From: Nocardioides caldifontis | Lineage (GTDB): Bacteria > Actinomycetota > Actinomycetes > Propionibacteriales > Nocardioidaceae | Reading direction: 5' to 3' | Length of the DNA stretch: 64,000 bases | Assembly: GCF_008087345.1 (NCBI RefSeq) | Contig: NZ_VHIB01000008.1 | Coordinates: forward strand, 310,001 to 374,000 | Shown here: in pieces, positions 46,915 through 55,904 of the stretch | Layout: the number at the start of each line of letters is the position of its first letter | Position numbering within the stretch: position 1 is the first letter of the stretch | Notes under the pieces: generated by a model | Told to the model about the DNA's origin: nothing | Databases searched by the model: none | The model's input: only the letters and a program-made list of their open reading frames with translations | Translations under genes and position numbers: made by a program

Positions 46915-48357
46915 TCAGCCGAGCCCGTTCGCCGCGGTGTTCGCGGGCTTGTCGCGGTCGTCGAGCCACTCCTCGAAGAACCCGTCGAGCTCCTCGCCGG
47001 AGATCTCCTCGGCCAGCTGCCGGAACTGCCGGCCGGTGACGTTGCCGTGGGCGTTGTCCTGGGCCCAGCGGCGGAGCAGCGTCGAGAGGTCGGCGTCGCC
47101 GATGACGTTGCGGAGCGCCGCGAGGGTCATCGCGCCGCGCTCGTAGACCGCCCAGGCGAAGATGTGCCGAGCGCCGGGGGCGCCGATCCTGGTCCGCCAG
47201 TACTTCGCGCGGGCCGGGTAGGCGCCGTACGTCGCCCGCAGCCACCGGTCCGTCGAGGGCCCGCCGTGGGTCTCGGACCACCGCCACTCGGCGTAGGTGG
47301 CGAACCCCTCGTTGAGCCAGATGTCGCGCCACCGCCGCAGCGCCACCGAGTCCCCGAACCACTGGTGGGCCATCTCGTGCACGAGCAGCGAGATGTCGGC
47401 GACGCCCCAGCCGACCGGGTAGACGGGTCGGCTCTGCGTCTCGAGCGCGAAGTCGGCGTCGACGCCCGGAGCGACGCCGCCGATCGAGGTGAACGGGTAG
47501 TCGCCGAACTCCGACTCGAGCCAGCGGGTCACCTCACCGGTGCGCTTCAGCTGCTTGAACCAGCGCTGGCGTGCCTTGGGGCGCAGCTGCTTGGTGACCG
47601 CGTAGACGTAGGGCCGCCCCCGGTCCTTGCCGCTGCGGAGCGCCAGCTCACCGGCGGAGAAGAACGCGGCGTAGGTCGTCATCGGGTCCTTCATCCGCCA
47701 CCGCCACGTGGTCCACGCCTTGGTGGTGCGACGGCCGACCAGCTCGCCGTTGCTGATCGCCTCGCGGCCGCGCGGGACCCGGATCGCGATGCGGTAGGTC
47801 GCCTTGTCCGCGGGGGTCTCGTTGGCGGCGAACCACCACGGGCCGATCTGGGGCTCGCCCATCGCCAGCCCCTCGCCGCGCTCCTGGAAGAACGGGCTGC
47901 CGTAGCCCGGGACCCGGGTCTTCGACGGGTTGCCGTGGTAGCGGACCTCGACCTGGAACCGCTGACCGGCGTCGAGCGGGCGGAGCGGGCGGACCCGCAG
48001 CGTGTGCTGGTCGGGCTTGCGGAACTTCGCCTTGCGGCCGTCGACGAGGACGGCGTCGGCGTCGAGCGCGAGGTCGAGGTGGAACGCTCGCAGGTCGCGC
48101 GAGGCGACCGCGTGCACGACGGTCCGGCCGGAGAGGTTGCCGTTGCCCGGGCGGTAGGTGTTCTTGATGGCGTAGTGGCGGACGTCGTAGCCGCCGTTGC
48201 CGTCCTTGGGGAAGTAGGGATCCCCGCCGGACGGGCTGCCCACCCCGGGCGCCGCTGAGTCCCTGACGGCCGCGGCCGACGGCACGACGGCCGGGGCGGC
48301 GAGGAGGGCGGCGGTCACCGCCCCGACGAGGGAGCGGCGGAGCAAGGAGCGGGTCAT
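46915..48357 (-). CDS. secreted M1 family metallopeptidase
   Basis: 480 residues with a cleavable signal peptide (MTRSLLRRSLVGAVTAALLA to about residue 30, SAAA). The zinc site is complete: HEMAH (His327, Glu328, His331) and Glu350 in NEGFATYAEW. YDVRHYAIKNTY and the beta-rich N-terminal domain are the usual M1 start; the GAMEN motif is replaced by GVDADFALETQSRP, as in many actinobacterial secreted M1 enzymes. Probably releases N-terminal residues from peptides outside the cell. Divergent from the RIO kinase gene. Confidence 0.92.
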   Translation of the reverse strand: MTRSLLRRSLVGAVTAALLAAPAVVPSAAAVRDSAAPGVGSPSGGDPYFPKDGNGGYDVRHYAIKNTYRPGNGNLSGRTVVHAVASRDLRAFHLDLALDADAVLVDGRKAKFRKPDQHTLRVRPLRPLDAGQRFQVEVRYHGNPSKTRVPGYGSPFFQERGEGLAMGEPQIGPWWFAANETPADKATYRIAIRVPRGREAISNGELVGRRTTKAWTTWRWRMKDPMTTYAAFFSAGELALRSGKDRGRPYVYAVTKQLRPKARQRWFKQLKRTGEVTRWLESEFGDYPFTSIGGVAPGVDADFALETQSRPVYPVGWGVADISLLVHEMAHQWFGDSVALRRWRDIWLNEGFATYAEWRWSETHGGPSTDRWLRATYGAYPARAKYWRTRIGAPGARHIFAWAVYERGAMTLAALRNVIGDADLSTLLRRWAQDNAHGNVTGRQFRQLAEEISGEELDGFFEEWLDDRDKPANTAANGLG

Positions 48358-48526
48358 CGGAGTCCTCGGTGCGAAAAGGAGTTGCGGGCGCGACGGTCGA
48401 CCGCGACGCTACACGTCGTCGCGTTCGGAAGGGACCCACCGCGGTCCCCTGTGGAGAGGAGGAGCCCATGGCTGTCCGGCACTGCTGCCTGCCCTCGTCC
48501 CTCCCTCTCCCGACCGGAGCCCTCCG

Positions 48527-49357
48527 TTGTCCGAAGCACCTGCACGACCCTTCGAGCTGACCTTCTCCTTCACCGCCACCGACGACCTCGACGAGGGGCA
48601 GCGGTGGAGCACCTACTGGGACGTCGAACGTTCCTGCCGCGGCCCCGAGCCGCTCCCTGCCTGGGTGGTCACCGACCGCGCCGCGGTCGACACCGAGCTC
48701 GGCGTCCTCAAGACCGGCAAGGAAGCCGACGTGCACCTCCTCCGCCGGGCGGTCCCCGGCACCGACGGCGTCCTGCTCGCCGCCAAGCGGTACCGCTCCG
48801 AGGAGCACCGCACCTTCCACCGCAGCACCGCCTACACCGAGGGGCGCCGGATGCGGAACACCCGCGACACCAGGGCGCTGGCCAAGGGCACCCGGCACGG
48901 CCGGGCCGTCGCCTCCGGCCAGTGGGCGGCCGCCGAGTGGGACGCGCTCGTGCGGTTCTGGGCCGCCGGCGTGCCGGTCCCCTACCCGGTCCAGGTCGAC
49001 GGCACCGAGCTGCTCATGGAGCTGGTGACGCACGACGGCGCCCCGGCACCCCGGCTGGCGGCCACCCGGCCCGACCGAGCGCTGCTCGCGTCGTACTTCG
49101 AACAGCTCCGGGAGGTCCTCGGGGCGCTCGCCCGGGCCGGGCTCGCGCACGGCGACCTGTCGCCGTACAACGTGCTGGCCGCCGGGGAGCGGCTGGTGGT
49201 CATCGACCTGCCGCAGGTGGTCGACATCGTCGCGAACCCGTCGGGGCCGGAGTTCCTGCTCCGCGACTGCCGGAACCTGTGCACGTGGTTCCGCCGTCGT
49301 GGGCTGGACGTCGACGAGGACGCGCTCTTCGGCGAGACGATCGCCCAGGCCTGGTGA
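48527..49357 (+). CDS. RIO-type serine kinase
   Basis: 276 residues with the RIO fold: a nucleotide lysine region LLAAKRYRSEE, a flexible loop, the catalytic block GLAHGDLSPYNVLAAGERLVVIDLPQVVDI and FLLRDCRNLCTWF. Both the catalytic Asp (HGDLSPYN) and the metal Asp (VIDLPQ) are present, so activity is expected. RIO kinases are best known from archaea and eukaryotes in small-subunit maturation; bacterial members are poorly studied. TTG start with GGAG 7 nt upstream. Lies next to rlmN, convergent. Confidence 0.85.
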   Translation: MSEAPARPFELTFSFTATDDLDEGQRWSTYWDVERSCRGPEPLPAWVVTDRAAVDTELGVLKTGKEADVHLLRRAVPGTDGVLLAAKRYRSEEHRTFHRSTAYTEGRRMRNTRDTRALAKGTRHGRAVASGQWAAAEWDALVRFWAAGVPVPYPVQVDGTELLMELVTHDGAPAPRLAATRPDRALLASYFEQLREVLGALARAGLAHGDLSPYNVLAAGERLVVIDLPQVVDIVANPSGPEFLLRDCRNLCTWFRRRGLDVDEDALFGETIAQAW

Positions 49358-49360
49358 GCC

Positions 49361-50509
49361 CTACTGGGCCGCCAGCTGCCCGCAGGCGCCGTCGATCTCC
49401 CGACCCCGGGTGTCCCGCACGGTCGTCGGGACGCCCTTGGCCTGGAGGCGGCGGACGACCTCGCGCTCGTCCTCGCGGCGGCTCGCGGTCCACTTCGAGC
49501 CGGGGGTCGGGTTGAGCGGGATGAGGTTCACGTGCACCCACCCCCAGTCGCCGTACGACGTGAGCACGTCGGCGAGCAGGTCGGCCCGCCAGGCCTGGTC
49601 GTTGACGTCCTTGATCAGGGCGTACTCGATCGAGACGCGTCGCTTGGTCCGCTCCGCGTAGCGCCACGCGGCGCCGACGGCCTCGTGGACCTTCCACCGG
49701 TTGTTGATCGGCACCAGCTCGTCGCGGAGCTCGTCGTCGGGGGCGTGCAGCGACAGCGCGAGCGTCACCGGGATCCCCTCGTCGGCGAGCTGCTCGATGC
49801 GCGGGACGAGGCCGACCGTGGAGACGGTGATCCCGCGTGCCGACATGCCGAGGCCGTCGGGGGTCTTGTCGGTGAGCCGCCGGACCGCGCCGATGACCGC
49901 CTTGTAATTGGCCATCGGCTCGCCCATGCCCATGAACACCACGTTGGAGACCCGGCCCGGGCCGCCGGCGACCTCGCCGCGCGCCAGGGAGCGGGCGCCG
50001 GCGACGACCTGCTCGACGATCTCGGCGGTGGACATGTTGCGCTGCAGCCCGCCCTGGCCGGTCGCGCAGAACGGGCACGCCATCCCGCAGCCGGCCTGCG
50101 AGGAGACGCACATCGTGGCTCGGTCGGGGTAACGCATGAGGACGGACTCGACGAGCGCGCCGTCGAACAGCTTCCAGAGCGTCTTGCGGGTGGCGCCCTT
50201 GTCGGTCTCGAGGGTGCGCAGCGGCTCCATCAGCGGGGGCAGCAGCCCGGCGACGAGCTGGTCGCGCTCCGCAGTCGGGAGGTCCGTCATCTCCGCCGGG
50301 TCCTCGACGAGGCGGCCGAAGTAGTGCGTGGAGAGCTGCTTGGCGCGGAACCCGGGGAGCCCGAGGCCGCTCACCAGCTCCTTGCGCTCGGCGGGGGTGA
50401 GGTCGGCGAGGTGGCGCGGCGGCTTGCGGCGGCCGCGCGGCTCGTCGAAGACGAGCGGCAGGGTCCGCGGCTGCTCGGGGGCGCTGGACGGGGCGGGGGC
50501 TTCAGGCAT
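49361..50509 (-). CDS. rlmN: 23S rRNA (adenine2503-C2) / tRNA methyltransferase RlmN
   Basis: Radical SAM enzyme that methylates A2503 of 23S rRNA and A37 of some tRNAs at C2. The 382 residues carry the [4Fe-4S] motif Cys141-x3-Cys145-x2-Cys148 and the C-terminal catalytic Cys376 in [22 protein letters not shown] is the family SAM-binding strand. The ATG at 50507-50509 has GGAG 4 nt upstream; an upstream ATG is less likely. Conserved actinobacterial position downstream of cdsA. Confidence 0.95.
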   Translation of the reverse strand: MPEAPAPSSAPEQPRTLPLVFDEPRGRRKPPRHLADLTPAERKELVSGLGLPGFRAKQLSTHYFGRLVEDPAEMTDLPTAERDQLVAGLLPPLMEPLRTLETDKGATRKTLWKLFDGALVESVLMRYPDRATMCVSSQAGCGMACPFCATGQGGLQRNMSTAEIVEQVVAGARSLARGEVAGGPGRVSNVVFMGMGEPMANYKAVIGAVRRLTDKTPDGLGMSARGITVSTVGLVPRIEQLADEGIPVTLALSLHAPDDELRDELVPINNRWKVHEAVGAAWRYAERTKRRVSIEYALIKDVNDQAWRADLLADVLTSYGDWGWVHVNLIPLNPTPGSKWTASRREDEREVVRRLQAKGVPTTVRDTRGREIDGACGQLAAQ

Positions 50510-50575
50510 GACGCTCCATTCTCCCAGGTCGGGGAAGGGCACCGCCCCGCTCGAGAGGAGGGCGCTCCGCCGGCC

Positions 50576-51448
50576 TCAGAGCCCGGCCGTGGACGAGACG
50601 TCGACCAGGTAGTAGAGCACCAGCCACGTCGGGGCGACGGTGGCGAGCAGCGAGTCGAGCCGGTCCATCAGCCCGCCGTGGCCGGGGACGATCTGCGACA
50701 TGTCCTTGATGCCGAGGTCGCGCTTGATGACCGACTCGAACAGGTCGCCCAGCGTCGCGGTCACCACCGCCAGGGCACCCAGCAGGACCCCGACCCACCA
50801 GTCGCCGTCGAGCAGGTAGGTCACGCAGAGCCAGCCGACGACCATGCAGGAGACCGCCGACCCGGCGAAACCCTCCCAGGACTTCTTCGGGGAGATGACC
50901 GGCGCCATCGGGTGCCGGCCGAGGAGCACGCCCGCGGCGTAGCCGCCGATGTCGGAGGCGATCGTCACCAGGATGAAGGTGAGGACCCGCCAGACGCCGT
51001 CGTCGGGGCGCAGCAGGAGCACCACGAAACCGGCGAGGAACGGCACGTAGACCGCGGTGAAGACCCCCGCCGTGGCGTCGCGGACGAAGCCGGCCACGCC
51101 CAGCCGGAGCCGCCACAGCATCACCGCGAGGGCGGTGACCGCCAGGGCGGTGGCCAGCGGCGGAGCACCTCCGAACCACGCCCCGAAGAGCATCGCGGCC
51201 GCTCCGGCGTACAGGGGCTCGACGGGGAGCCGCACCCCCGCGCTCGCGAGGCCTCGGCCGAGCTCCCAGATGCCGACGCAGATCGCCGCGCAGGCCAGGA
51301 AGACGAACGGGAAGCCGTCGAAGGTCGCGAGGCAGAGCGCGATGGCCGCGAGCAGCACCACCGCCGACCCGATCGCGGCGGGGAGGTTCCGCCCGGCACG
51401 ACTCGTGGAGGACGCGGCCTTCGCCGCCCCCTCCGAGGGGGTCGTCAT
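50576..51448 (-). CDS. cdsA: phosphatidate cytidylyltransferase
   Basis: Makes CDP-diacylglycerol from phosphatidate and CTP, the branch point of phospholipid synthesis. The 290 residues have about eight membrane helices and the C-terminal CdsA signature KRDLGIKDMSQIVPGHGGLMDRLDSL, preceded by SDIGGYAAG and SPKKSWEGFAGS. It follows frr closely (10 nt between stop and start), so it is in the frr operon. ATG start; weak ribosome site. Confidence 0.95.
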   Translation of the reverse strand: MTTPSEGAAKAASSTSRAGRNLPAAIGSAVVLLAAIALCLATFDGFPFVFLACAAICVGIWELGRGLASAGVRLPVEPLYAGAAAMLFGAWFGGAPPLATALAVTALAVMLWRLRLGVAGFVRDATAGVFTAVYVPFLAGFVVLLLRPDDGVWRVLTFILVTIASDIGGYAAGVLLGRHPMAPVISPKKSWEGFAGSAVSCMVVGWLCVTYLLDGDWWVGVLLGALAVVTATLGDLFESVIKRDLGIKDMSQIVPGHGGLMDRLDSLLATVAPTWLVLYYLVDVSSTAGL

Positions 51449-51458
51449 CGGGCCCCGC

Positions 51459-52016
51459 TCATACTTCGAGGAGCTCGGCTTCCTTGTGCTTGAGCATGTC
51501 GTCGATCGCGTCGACGTGCTTCTTGGTGAGCGCGTCGAGCCGCTTCTCCGCACCGGTGACGTCGTCCTTGCCGACCTCGCCGTCCTTCTCGAGCTTGTCG
51601 AGGGTCTGCTTGGCGTGGCGGCGGATGTTGCGGACCGAGACCCGCCCCTCCTCGGCCTTGGAGCGCGCGACCTTGATGTAGTCCTTGCGCCGCTCCTCGG
51701 TGAGCTCGGGGAGCACGACGCGGATGTTGCGGCCGTCGTCGGTCGGGTTGACGCCGAGGTCGGAGTCGCGGATCGCCTTCTCGATCGAGCCCATCGCACC
51801 CTGGTCGAACGGGCTGATGATGATCACGCGGGCCTCGGGCACCGTGAACGACGCCAGCTGCTGCAGCGGCGTCGGGTTGCCGTAGTAGTCCGCGAGGATC
51901 TTGTGGAACATCGACGGGTGGGCGCGGCCGGTGCGGATGGCGGCGAAGTCCTCCCGGGTCACCGAGACCGCCTTGTCCATCTTCTGCTCGGCTTCCTTGA
52001 GCGTCTCGTTGATCAC
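51459..52016 (-). CDS. frr: ribosome recycling factor
   Basis: Dissociates the post-termination ribosome with EF-G. The 185-residue protein is standard: start INETLKEAEQKMDKAVSVTREDFAAIRTGRA, GSIEKAIRDSDLGVNPTDDG and the C-terminal coiled coil. The GTG start at 52016 is preceded by GGGAG; a longer frame upstream is intergenic. Follows pyrH after a 121-nt gap; cdsA follows directly. Confidence 0.97.
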   Translation of the reverse strand: MINETLKEAEQKMDKAVSVTREDFAAIRTGRAHPSMFHKILADYYGNPTPLQQLASFTVPEARVIIISPFDQGAMGSIEKAIRDSDLGVNPTDDGRNIRVVLPELTEERRKDYIKVARSKAEEGRVSVRNIRRHAKQTLDKLEKDGEVGKDDVTGAEKRLDALTKKHVDAIDDMLKHKEAELLEV

Positions 52017-52137
52017 CGTGCGTTGCTCCCTTGCCTCGTCGTCCGTGCGTGGTGCGTCTGGTCCGGTCGTGGTGGTGCTGCGGGGCGGCGCGCCGTCCTG
52101 GCCGACACCGGGCAGGCACAGGGCCGGCCCGCCGGGC

Positions 52138-52854
52138 TCACACGTCGCGCGTGATCGTCGTCCCGATCTTCTCACCCTGCACGACGCGGGCGATGTTCCC
52201 GTGCTCGGAGAGGTTGAAGACCACCATGTCGATGTCGTTGTCGCGGCAGAGGCTGATCGAGGTCGCGTCGGCGACCTTCAGCCCCCGGGTGAGGAACTCG
52301 TCGTAGGTCAGCTGGTCGAACTTCACCGCGCTGCGGTCCTCGTTGGGGTCGGCGTCGTAGACGCCGTCGACCCCCTGCTTGCCCATGAGGATCACCTGGC
52401 AGCCGGTCTCGAGCGCGCGCTGGGCGGCGACGGTGTCGGTGGAGAAGTAGGGCATCCCTGCACCGGCGCCGAAGATGACGACCCGCCCCTTCTCGAGGTG
52501 CCGGATTGCGCGCCGCGGGATGTAGGGCTCGGCGACCTGGCCCATCGTGATCGCGGTCTGGACACGCGTCTGGACCCCCTGCTTCTCCAGGAAGTCCTGG
52601 AGCGCGAGGCAGTTCATCACCGTGCCGAGCATCCCCATGTAGTCGGCACGCGCCCGCTCCATCCCCCGTTGCTGCAGCTCGGCGCCGCGGAAGAAGTTGC
52701 CGCCACCGGTGACGATGGCCACCTGGACGCCGGAGCGGACCACCTCCGCGATCTCGGCGGCGATGCCGCTGACCACGTCGGGGTCGACGCCGACCTTGCC
52801 GCCCCCGAAGACCTCGCCGGACAGCTTCAGCAGGACCCGCTTGTAACCCGTCAC
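52138..52854 (-). CDS. pyrH: uridylate (UMP) kinase
   Basis: Phosphorylates UMP to UDP. The 238-residue protein is an amino-acid-kinase fold: [33 protein letters not shown], a GTP-regulated site region and the [15 protein letters not shown] loop. Bacterial PyrH is hexameric. The gene lies between tsf and frr, the standard order, with a hairpin between tsf and pyrH. Confidence 0.97.
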   Translation of the reverse strand: MTGYKRVLLKLSGEVFGGGKVGVDPDVVSGIAAEIAEVVRSGVQVAIVTGGGNFFRGAELQQRGMERARADYMGMLGTVMNCLALQDFLEKQGVQTRVQTAITMGQVAEPYIPRRAIRHLEKGRVVIFGAGAGMPYFSTDTVAAQRALETGCQVILMGKQGVDGVYDADPNEDRSAVKFDQLTYDEFLTRGLKVADATSISLCRDNDIDMVVFNLSEHGNIARVVQGEKIGTTITRDV

Positions 52855-52879
52855 CGTGACTCCTCCACCGGACGCGAGA

Positions 52880-52926
52880 AGGCCGGTCGGCGGGGCGTCG
52901 TCCTGACACCCTCCACCAACCGGCCT
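52880..52926 (-). terminator. stem-loop between tsf and pyrH
   Basis: AGGCCGGT (52880-52887) pairs with ACCGGCCT (52919-52926), 8 bp with a 31-nt loop. Lies in the 111-nt gap after tsf and could limit read-through into pyrH. Confidence 0.4.
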
Positions 52927-52965
52927 CCTCGTCGTCTCACACGTCTGGCGTGAACCCTAGTGGAC

Positions 52966-53778
52966 TCAGGCGCCGACCTCGAAACGGGCGAAGCGCGTGA
53001 CCGCGACCCCCGCTGCGTCGAGGACCGCCCCGACGGACTTCTTGTTCTCGGTCACCGAGGGCTGGTCGAGCAGCGCGACCTCCTTGTAGAAGCCGTTGAG
53101 CCGCCCCTCGACGATCTTCGGCAGCGCCTGCTCCGGCTTGCCCTCCTCGCGGGCGGTCGCCTCGGCGATCTCGCGCTCCTTGGCGACGACGTCCTCGGGG
53201 ACCTCGTCACGGGAGACGTACGTCGGACGCATCGCCGCGACCTGCATGGCAGCGCCACGGGCGGCCTCGGCGTCGTCGCCGGTGTACTCCACGAGCACGC
53301 CGACGGCCGGCGGCAGGTCGGCCGCGCGACGGTGCAGGTAGACGACCGTCTGGCCGTCGAAGTAGGCGACCCGGCCGAGCTCGATCTTCTCGCCGATCTT
53401 GACGGCGAGCTCGGACACGGCCTCCCCGACGGTGCGGTCGCCGAGCGAGACGCCCGCGAGCGTCTCGGCGTCCGCCGCGCCGTTGGCGGCGGCCGCCTCG
53501 GCGATCTTCTGCGCGGTCTCGACGAACTCGGGGTTCTTGGCGACGAAGTCGGTCTCGCTGCGGAGCTCGACCAGGGCGCCGCCCGAGCTCGCGACGAGCC
53601 CGGCGGTGGCCTCGCGCTCGGCGCCGCGGGCCTTGGCCTTCGCCTGACCCTTGACGCGCAGCAGCTCGATGGCCTTGTCGAAGTCGCCGTCGGTCTCGCT
53701 GAGCGCCTTCTTGGCGTCCATCATCCCGGCGCCCGTGAGGTCACGGAGCTTCTTGACGTCGGCAGCAGTGATGGGCAT
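52966..53778 (-). CDS. tsf: elongation factor Ts
   Basis: Guanine-nucleotide exchange factor for EF-Tu. The 270 residues start [41 protein letters not shown] (UBA-like), then the core [14 protein letters not shown] and two dimer-like subdomains. The GTG/ATG start is the ATG at 53776-53778. Cotranscribed with rpsB (53-nt gap). Length is normal for actinobacteria. Confidence 0.97.
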   Translation of the reverse strand: MPITAADVKKLRDLTGAGMMDAKKALSETDGDFDKAIELLRVKGQAKAKARGAEREATAGLVASSGGALVELRSETDFVAKNPEFVETAQKIAEAAAANGAADAETLAGVSLGDRTVGEAVSELAVKIGEKIELGRVAYFDGQTVVYLHRRAADLPPAVGVLVEYTGDDAEAARGAAMQVAAMRPTYVSRDEVPEDVVAKEREIAEATAREEGKPEQALPKIVEGRLNGFYKEVALLDQPSVTENKKSVGAVLDAAGVAVTRFARFEVGA

Positions 53779-53831
53779 GAGTGCGTGTTGCTCCTCTGGC
53801 TGGTGTGAGGTGAGGGGTCCTGTGGACCCGC

Positions 53832-54764
53832 TCAGCCCTGCTCGGACGGGGCGGCCGACTCGGCGGCGGGCTGGGCCGCCTCCGGCTCGGAGGTGCCCTC
53901 CGAGCTCGCACCGGTCGCCTCCGAGGCGGGGGTGGACTCGGTGGCCGGGTCGCCACCGGTGGCGGCGACGGCGGCACCCTCGGCCTCGCCGGCGAGGAGC
54001 TCCCGCTCCCACTCCGGCAGCGGCTCCTCGGCACCGAGCTCGGCGCCGGTCTCGGCCTCGCCCGAGCGGACGCCCGCACGTGCCATGAGCCCGTCGGCCA
54101 CCGCGTCGGCGACGACGCGGGTCAGCAGGGTGACGGCGCGGATCGCGTCGTCGTTGCCCGGGATCGGGAAGTCGACCTCGTCGGGGTCGCAGTTGGTGTC
54201 GAGGATGCCGATGATCGGGATGCGCAGCTTGCGCGCCTCCTCCACCGCCAGGTGCTCCTTCTTGGTGTCGACGATCCAGACCGCCGAGGGAGTCCGGGTC
54301 ATCTCCCGGATGCCGCCGAGGGTCTTGTCGAGCTTGTCGCGCTCCCGCTTCATCTGCAGGAGCTCCTTCTTCGTGCGCCCGGAGCCGGCGACGTTGTCGA
54401 AGTCGACCTCGTCGAGCTCCTTGAGCCGGTTGATCCGCTGGTGCACGGTCTGGAAGTTGGTGAGCATGCCGCCCAGCCAGCGCTGGCTGACGTAAGGCAT
54501 GCCGACGCGGGTCGCCTGCTCGGCGATCGCCTCCTGGGCCTGCTTCTTCGTGCCCACGAACATCACGGTGCCGCCCTTGCTGACGGTGTCCTTGATGAAC
54601 GCGTAGGCGCGGTCGATGTAGGCCAGCGACTGCTGGAGGTCGATGATGTAGATCCCGTTGCGCTCCGTCATGATGAAGCGCTTCATCTTCGGGTTCCACC
54701 GACGGGTCTGGTGCCCGAAGTGGACGCCGCTCTCGAGGAGCTGGCGCATGGTGACGACGGCCAT
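53832..54764 (-). CDS. rpsB: 30S ribosomal protein S2
   Basis: 310 residues. The core is typical S2: [41 protein letters not shown] and [20 protein letters not shown]. After about residue 230 an acidic, Ala/Glu/Ser-rich tail of roughly 80 residues follows, longer than in E. coli S2 but seen in actinobacteria. ATG at 54762-54764 with GAAGG upstream. It starts rpsB-tsf; a 436-nt gap to the divergent M23-like gene contains its leader. Confidence 0.96.
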   Translation of the reverse strand: MAVVTMRQLLESGVHFGHQTRRWNPKMKRFIMTERNGIYIIDLQQSLAYIDRAYAFIKDTVSKGGTVMFVGTKKQAQEAIAEQATRVGMPYVSQRWLGGMLTNFQTVHQRINRLKELDEVDFDNVAGSGRTKKELLQMKRERDKLDKTLGGIREMTRTPSAVWIVDTKKEHLAVEEARKLRIPIIGILDTNCDPDEVDFPIPGNDDAIRAVTLLTRVVADAVADGLMARAGVRSGEAETGAELGAEEPLPEWERELLAGEAEGAAVAATGGDPATESTPASEATGASSEGTSEPEAAQPAAESAAPSEQG

Positions 54765-55200
54765 GGCCTTCGACTCTCTTTCTCGTGACACCGGGCGCGC
54801 CTCCGTGCCGGCTGCCCGCGCCACCGCAGGGCGGTGACCGGCGTCCGGCCGCGGCTCGCGCGGACGGTGTCTGTTCTCGGTTGTCGCGGGCCGCGGTCGC
54901 GGCCCGCCCTGACACCCGGCAGGAGCGCCACCTGGTCGACTCCGGGGAACCGACCGGACCGAGGCGCTCCGCCCGCGGGCCCGGGGCGGTGAGGCTCCGG
55001 ACGCTGTGCGGTTGGACGGGCGTGCGATAGTCGACCCGCTCACGCGAGTCGCCACCGGCCAGTCTAGCCGACGCCCGGAGCCCTCGCGAACCGGCAGCAG
55101 CACCGGCCGACGTGCTTCCACAGCCCGCTGACGCCAGGCCCCGTCCACGGCCTCACGCGGCCACCTGGTCCGCCCGCGCCGGGCGGCGGACGCTGCCCCG
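54765..55200. other. intergenic region between rpsB and the M23-like gene
   Basis: 436 nt without a gene on either strand that I can support. It must hold the rpsB promoter/leader (minus strand) and the M23-like promoter (plus strand). The only strong structure is a 9-bp hairpin (54886-54907). No convincing -35/-10 pair for rpsB could be picked. GACGCT 7 nt before the ATG at 55201 may be a -10. Confidence 0.5.
54886..54907 (-). other. hairpin in the rpsB leader
   Basis: GCGGGCCGC and GCGGCCCGC pair perfectly (9 bp) around the loop GGTC. It lies about 120 nt upstream of the rpsB ATG. It may be an attenuator or an S2-binding site, as ribosomal protein leaders often are (inferred). Confidence 0.4.
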
Positions 55201-55803
55201 ATGGAGCCCATCTCGCGCCGCGCCCGTCTCGCCCTGCCGGCCTCCCTGGCCGCCTCCGTCGCCACCCTGGCCTGCCTCTGCGCCGCCGCCCCTGGTGCCG
55301 TCGCGATGCCGGCGCCCGAGCCCGACGTCGGGCCGCCCGGGCAGCTCGTCCACCCCTCGCCCCGCCCCCTCGCGGCGGCTCCCTCGGAGCAGCCCCGGGG
55401 CGAGTGGCCGCTGCAGCCCCGTCCCGAGGTCGCGGAGCACTTCGATCCACCGGAGGTGCGCTGGGGCTCGGGACACCGCGGCGCGGACCTCCGGGGACGG
55501 GTCGGCCAGCAGGTCCACGCGGCGCTCGCCGGGACGGTCTCGTTCGCGGGACGGGTCGCCGGGACGCCGGTGGTGGTCGTGGACCACGGCGGCACCCGGA
55601 CGACGTACCAACCGGTGCTGGCGACCGTCAGCCGCGGCGACGAGGTCGTGGCGGGCCAGGTCGTGGGCCGGCTCGGCTGGGCCGGCACCCACTGCTCCCC
55701 TGCGGCCTGCCTGCACTGGGGCTGGGTCCGCGGGGAGACCTACCTCGACCCGCTGCTGCTCGTCGGCGCCGCCCCGCGCCCGGTCCGCCTCCTCCCGCTC
55801 TGA
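55201..55803 (+). CDS. secreted M23-fold protein, probably catalytically inactive
   Basis: 200 residues. N-terminal signal ([26 protein letters not shown]) then a Pro-rich linker and a LytM-type beta domain. Zinc ligands partly remain: His and Asp in [10 protein letters not shown] and the final His in [15 protein letters not shown]. However, the catalytic His before it is Cys (C-L-H instead of H-x-H), and the TYAH-like histidine is missing (TTYQPV). It is therefore likely a binding or regulatory version of a cell-wall endopeptidase. Convergent with xerC. Confidence 0.82.
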   Translation: MEPISRRARLALPASLAASVATLACLCAAAPGAVAMPAPEPDVGPPGQLVHPSPRPLAAAPSEQPRGEWPLQPRPEVAEHFDPPEVRWGSGHRGADLRGRVGQQVHAALAGTVSFAGRVAGTPVVVVDHGGTRTTYQPVLATVSRGDEVVAGQVVGRLGWAGTHCSPAACLHWGWVRGETYLDPLLLVGAAPRPVRLLPL

Positions 55804-55836
55804 ACCGCCTCCGGCCGCTTCCGGCCGCTTCCTGGC

Positions 55837-55892
55837 GCGCGTCGTCCGCGTCGAGCCGCCCCTCGTGGCGCGTCGTCCGCGTCGAGCCGCCC
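55837..55892. repeat. two-copy 31-nt repeat between M23-like gene and xerC
   Basis: GCGCGTCGTCCGCGTCGAGC and five following bases occur at 55837-55861 and again at 55868-55892. A shorter CCGCTTCCGG duplication lies just before. The repeats sit at the convergent ends of two genes and may form part of their 3' ends. Confidence 0.7.
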
Positions 55893-55904
55893 GTTCTGGC
55901 GCGC

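Noticed and set aside
25387-48357. The accessory region as an integrated mobile island
   Set aside because: No integrase, transposase, direct-repeat ends or tRNA target were seen, and GC content looks the same as flanking genes by eye. Acquisition by transfer is possible but not shown.
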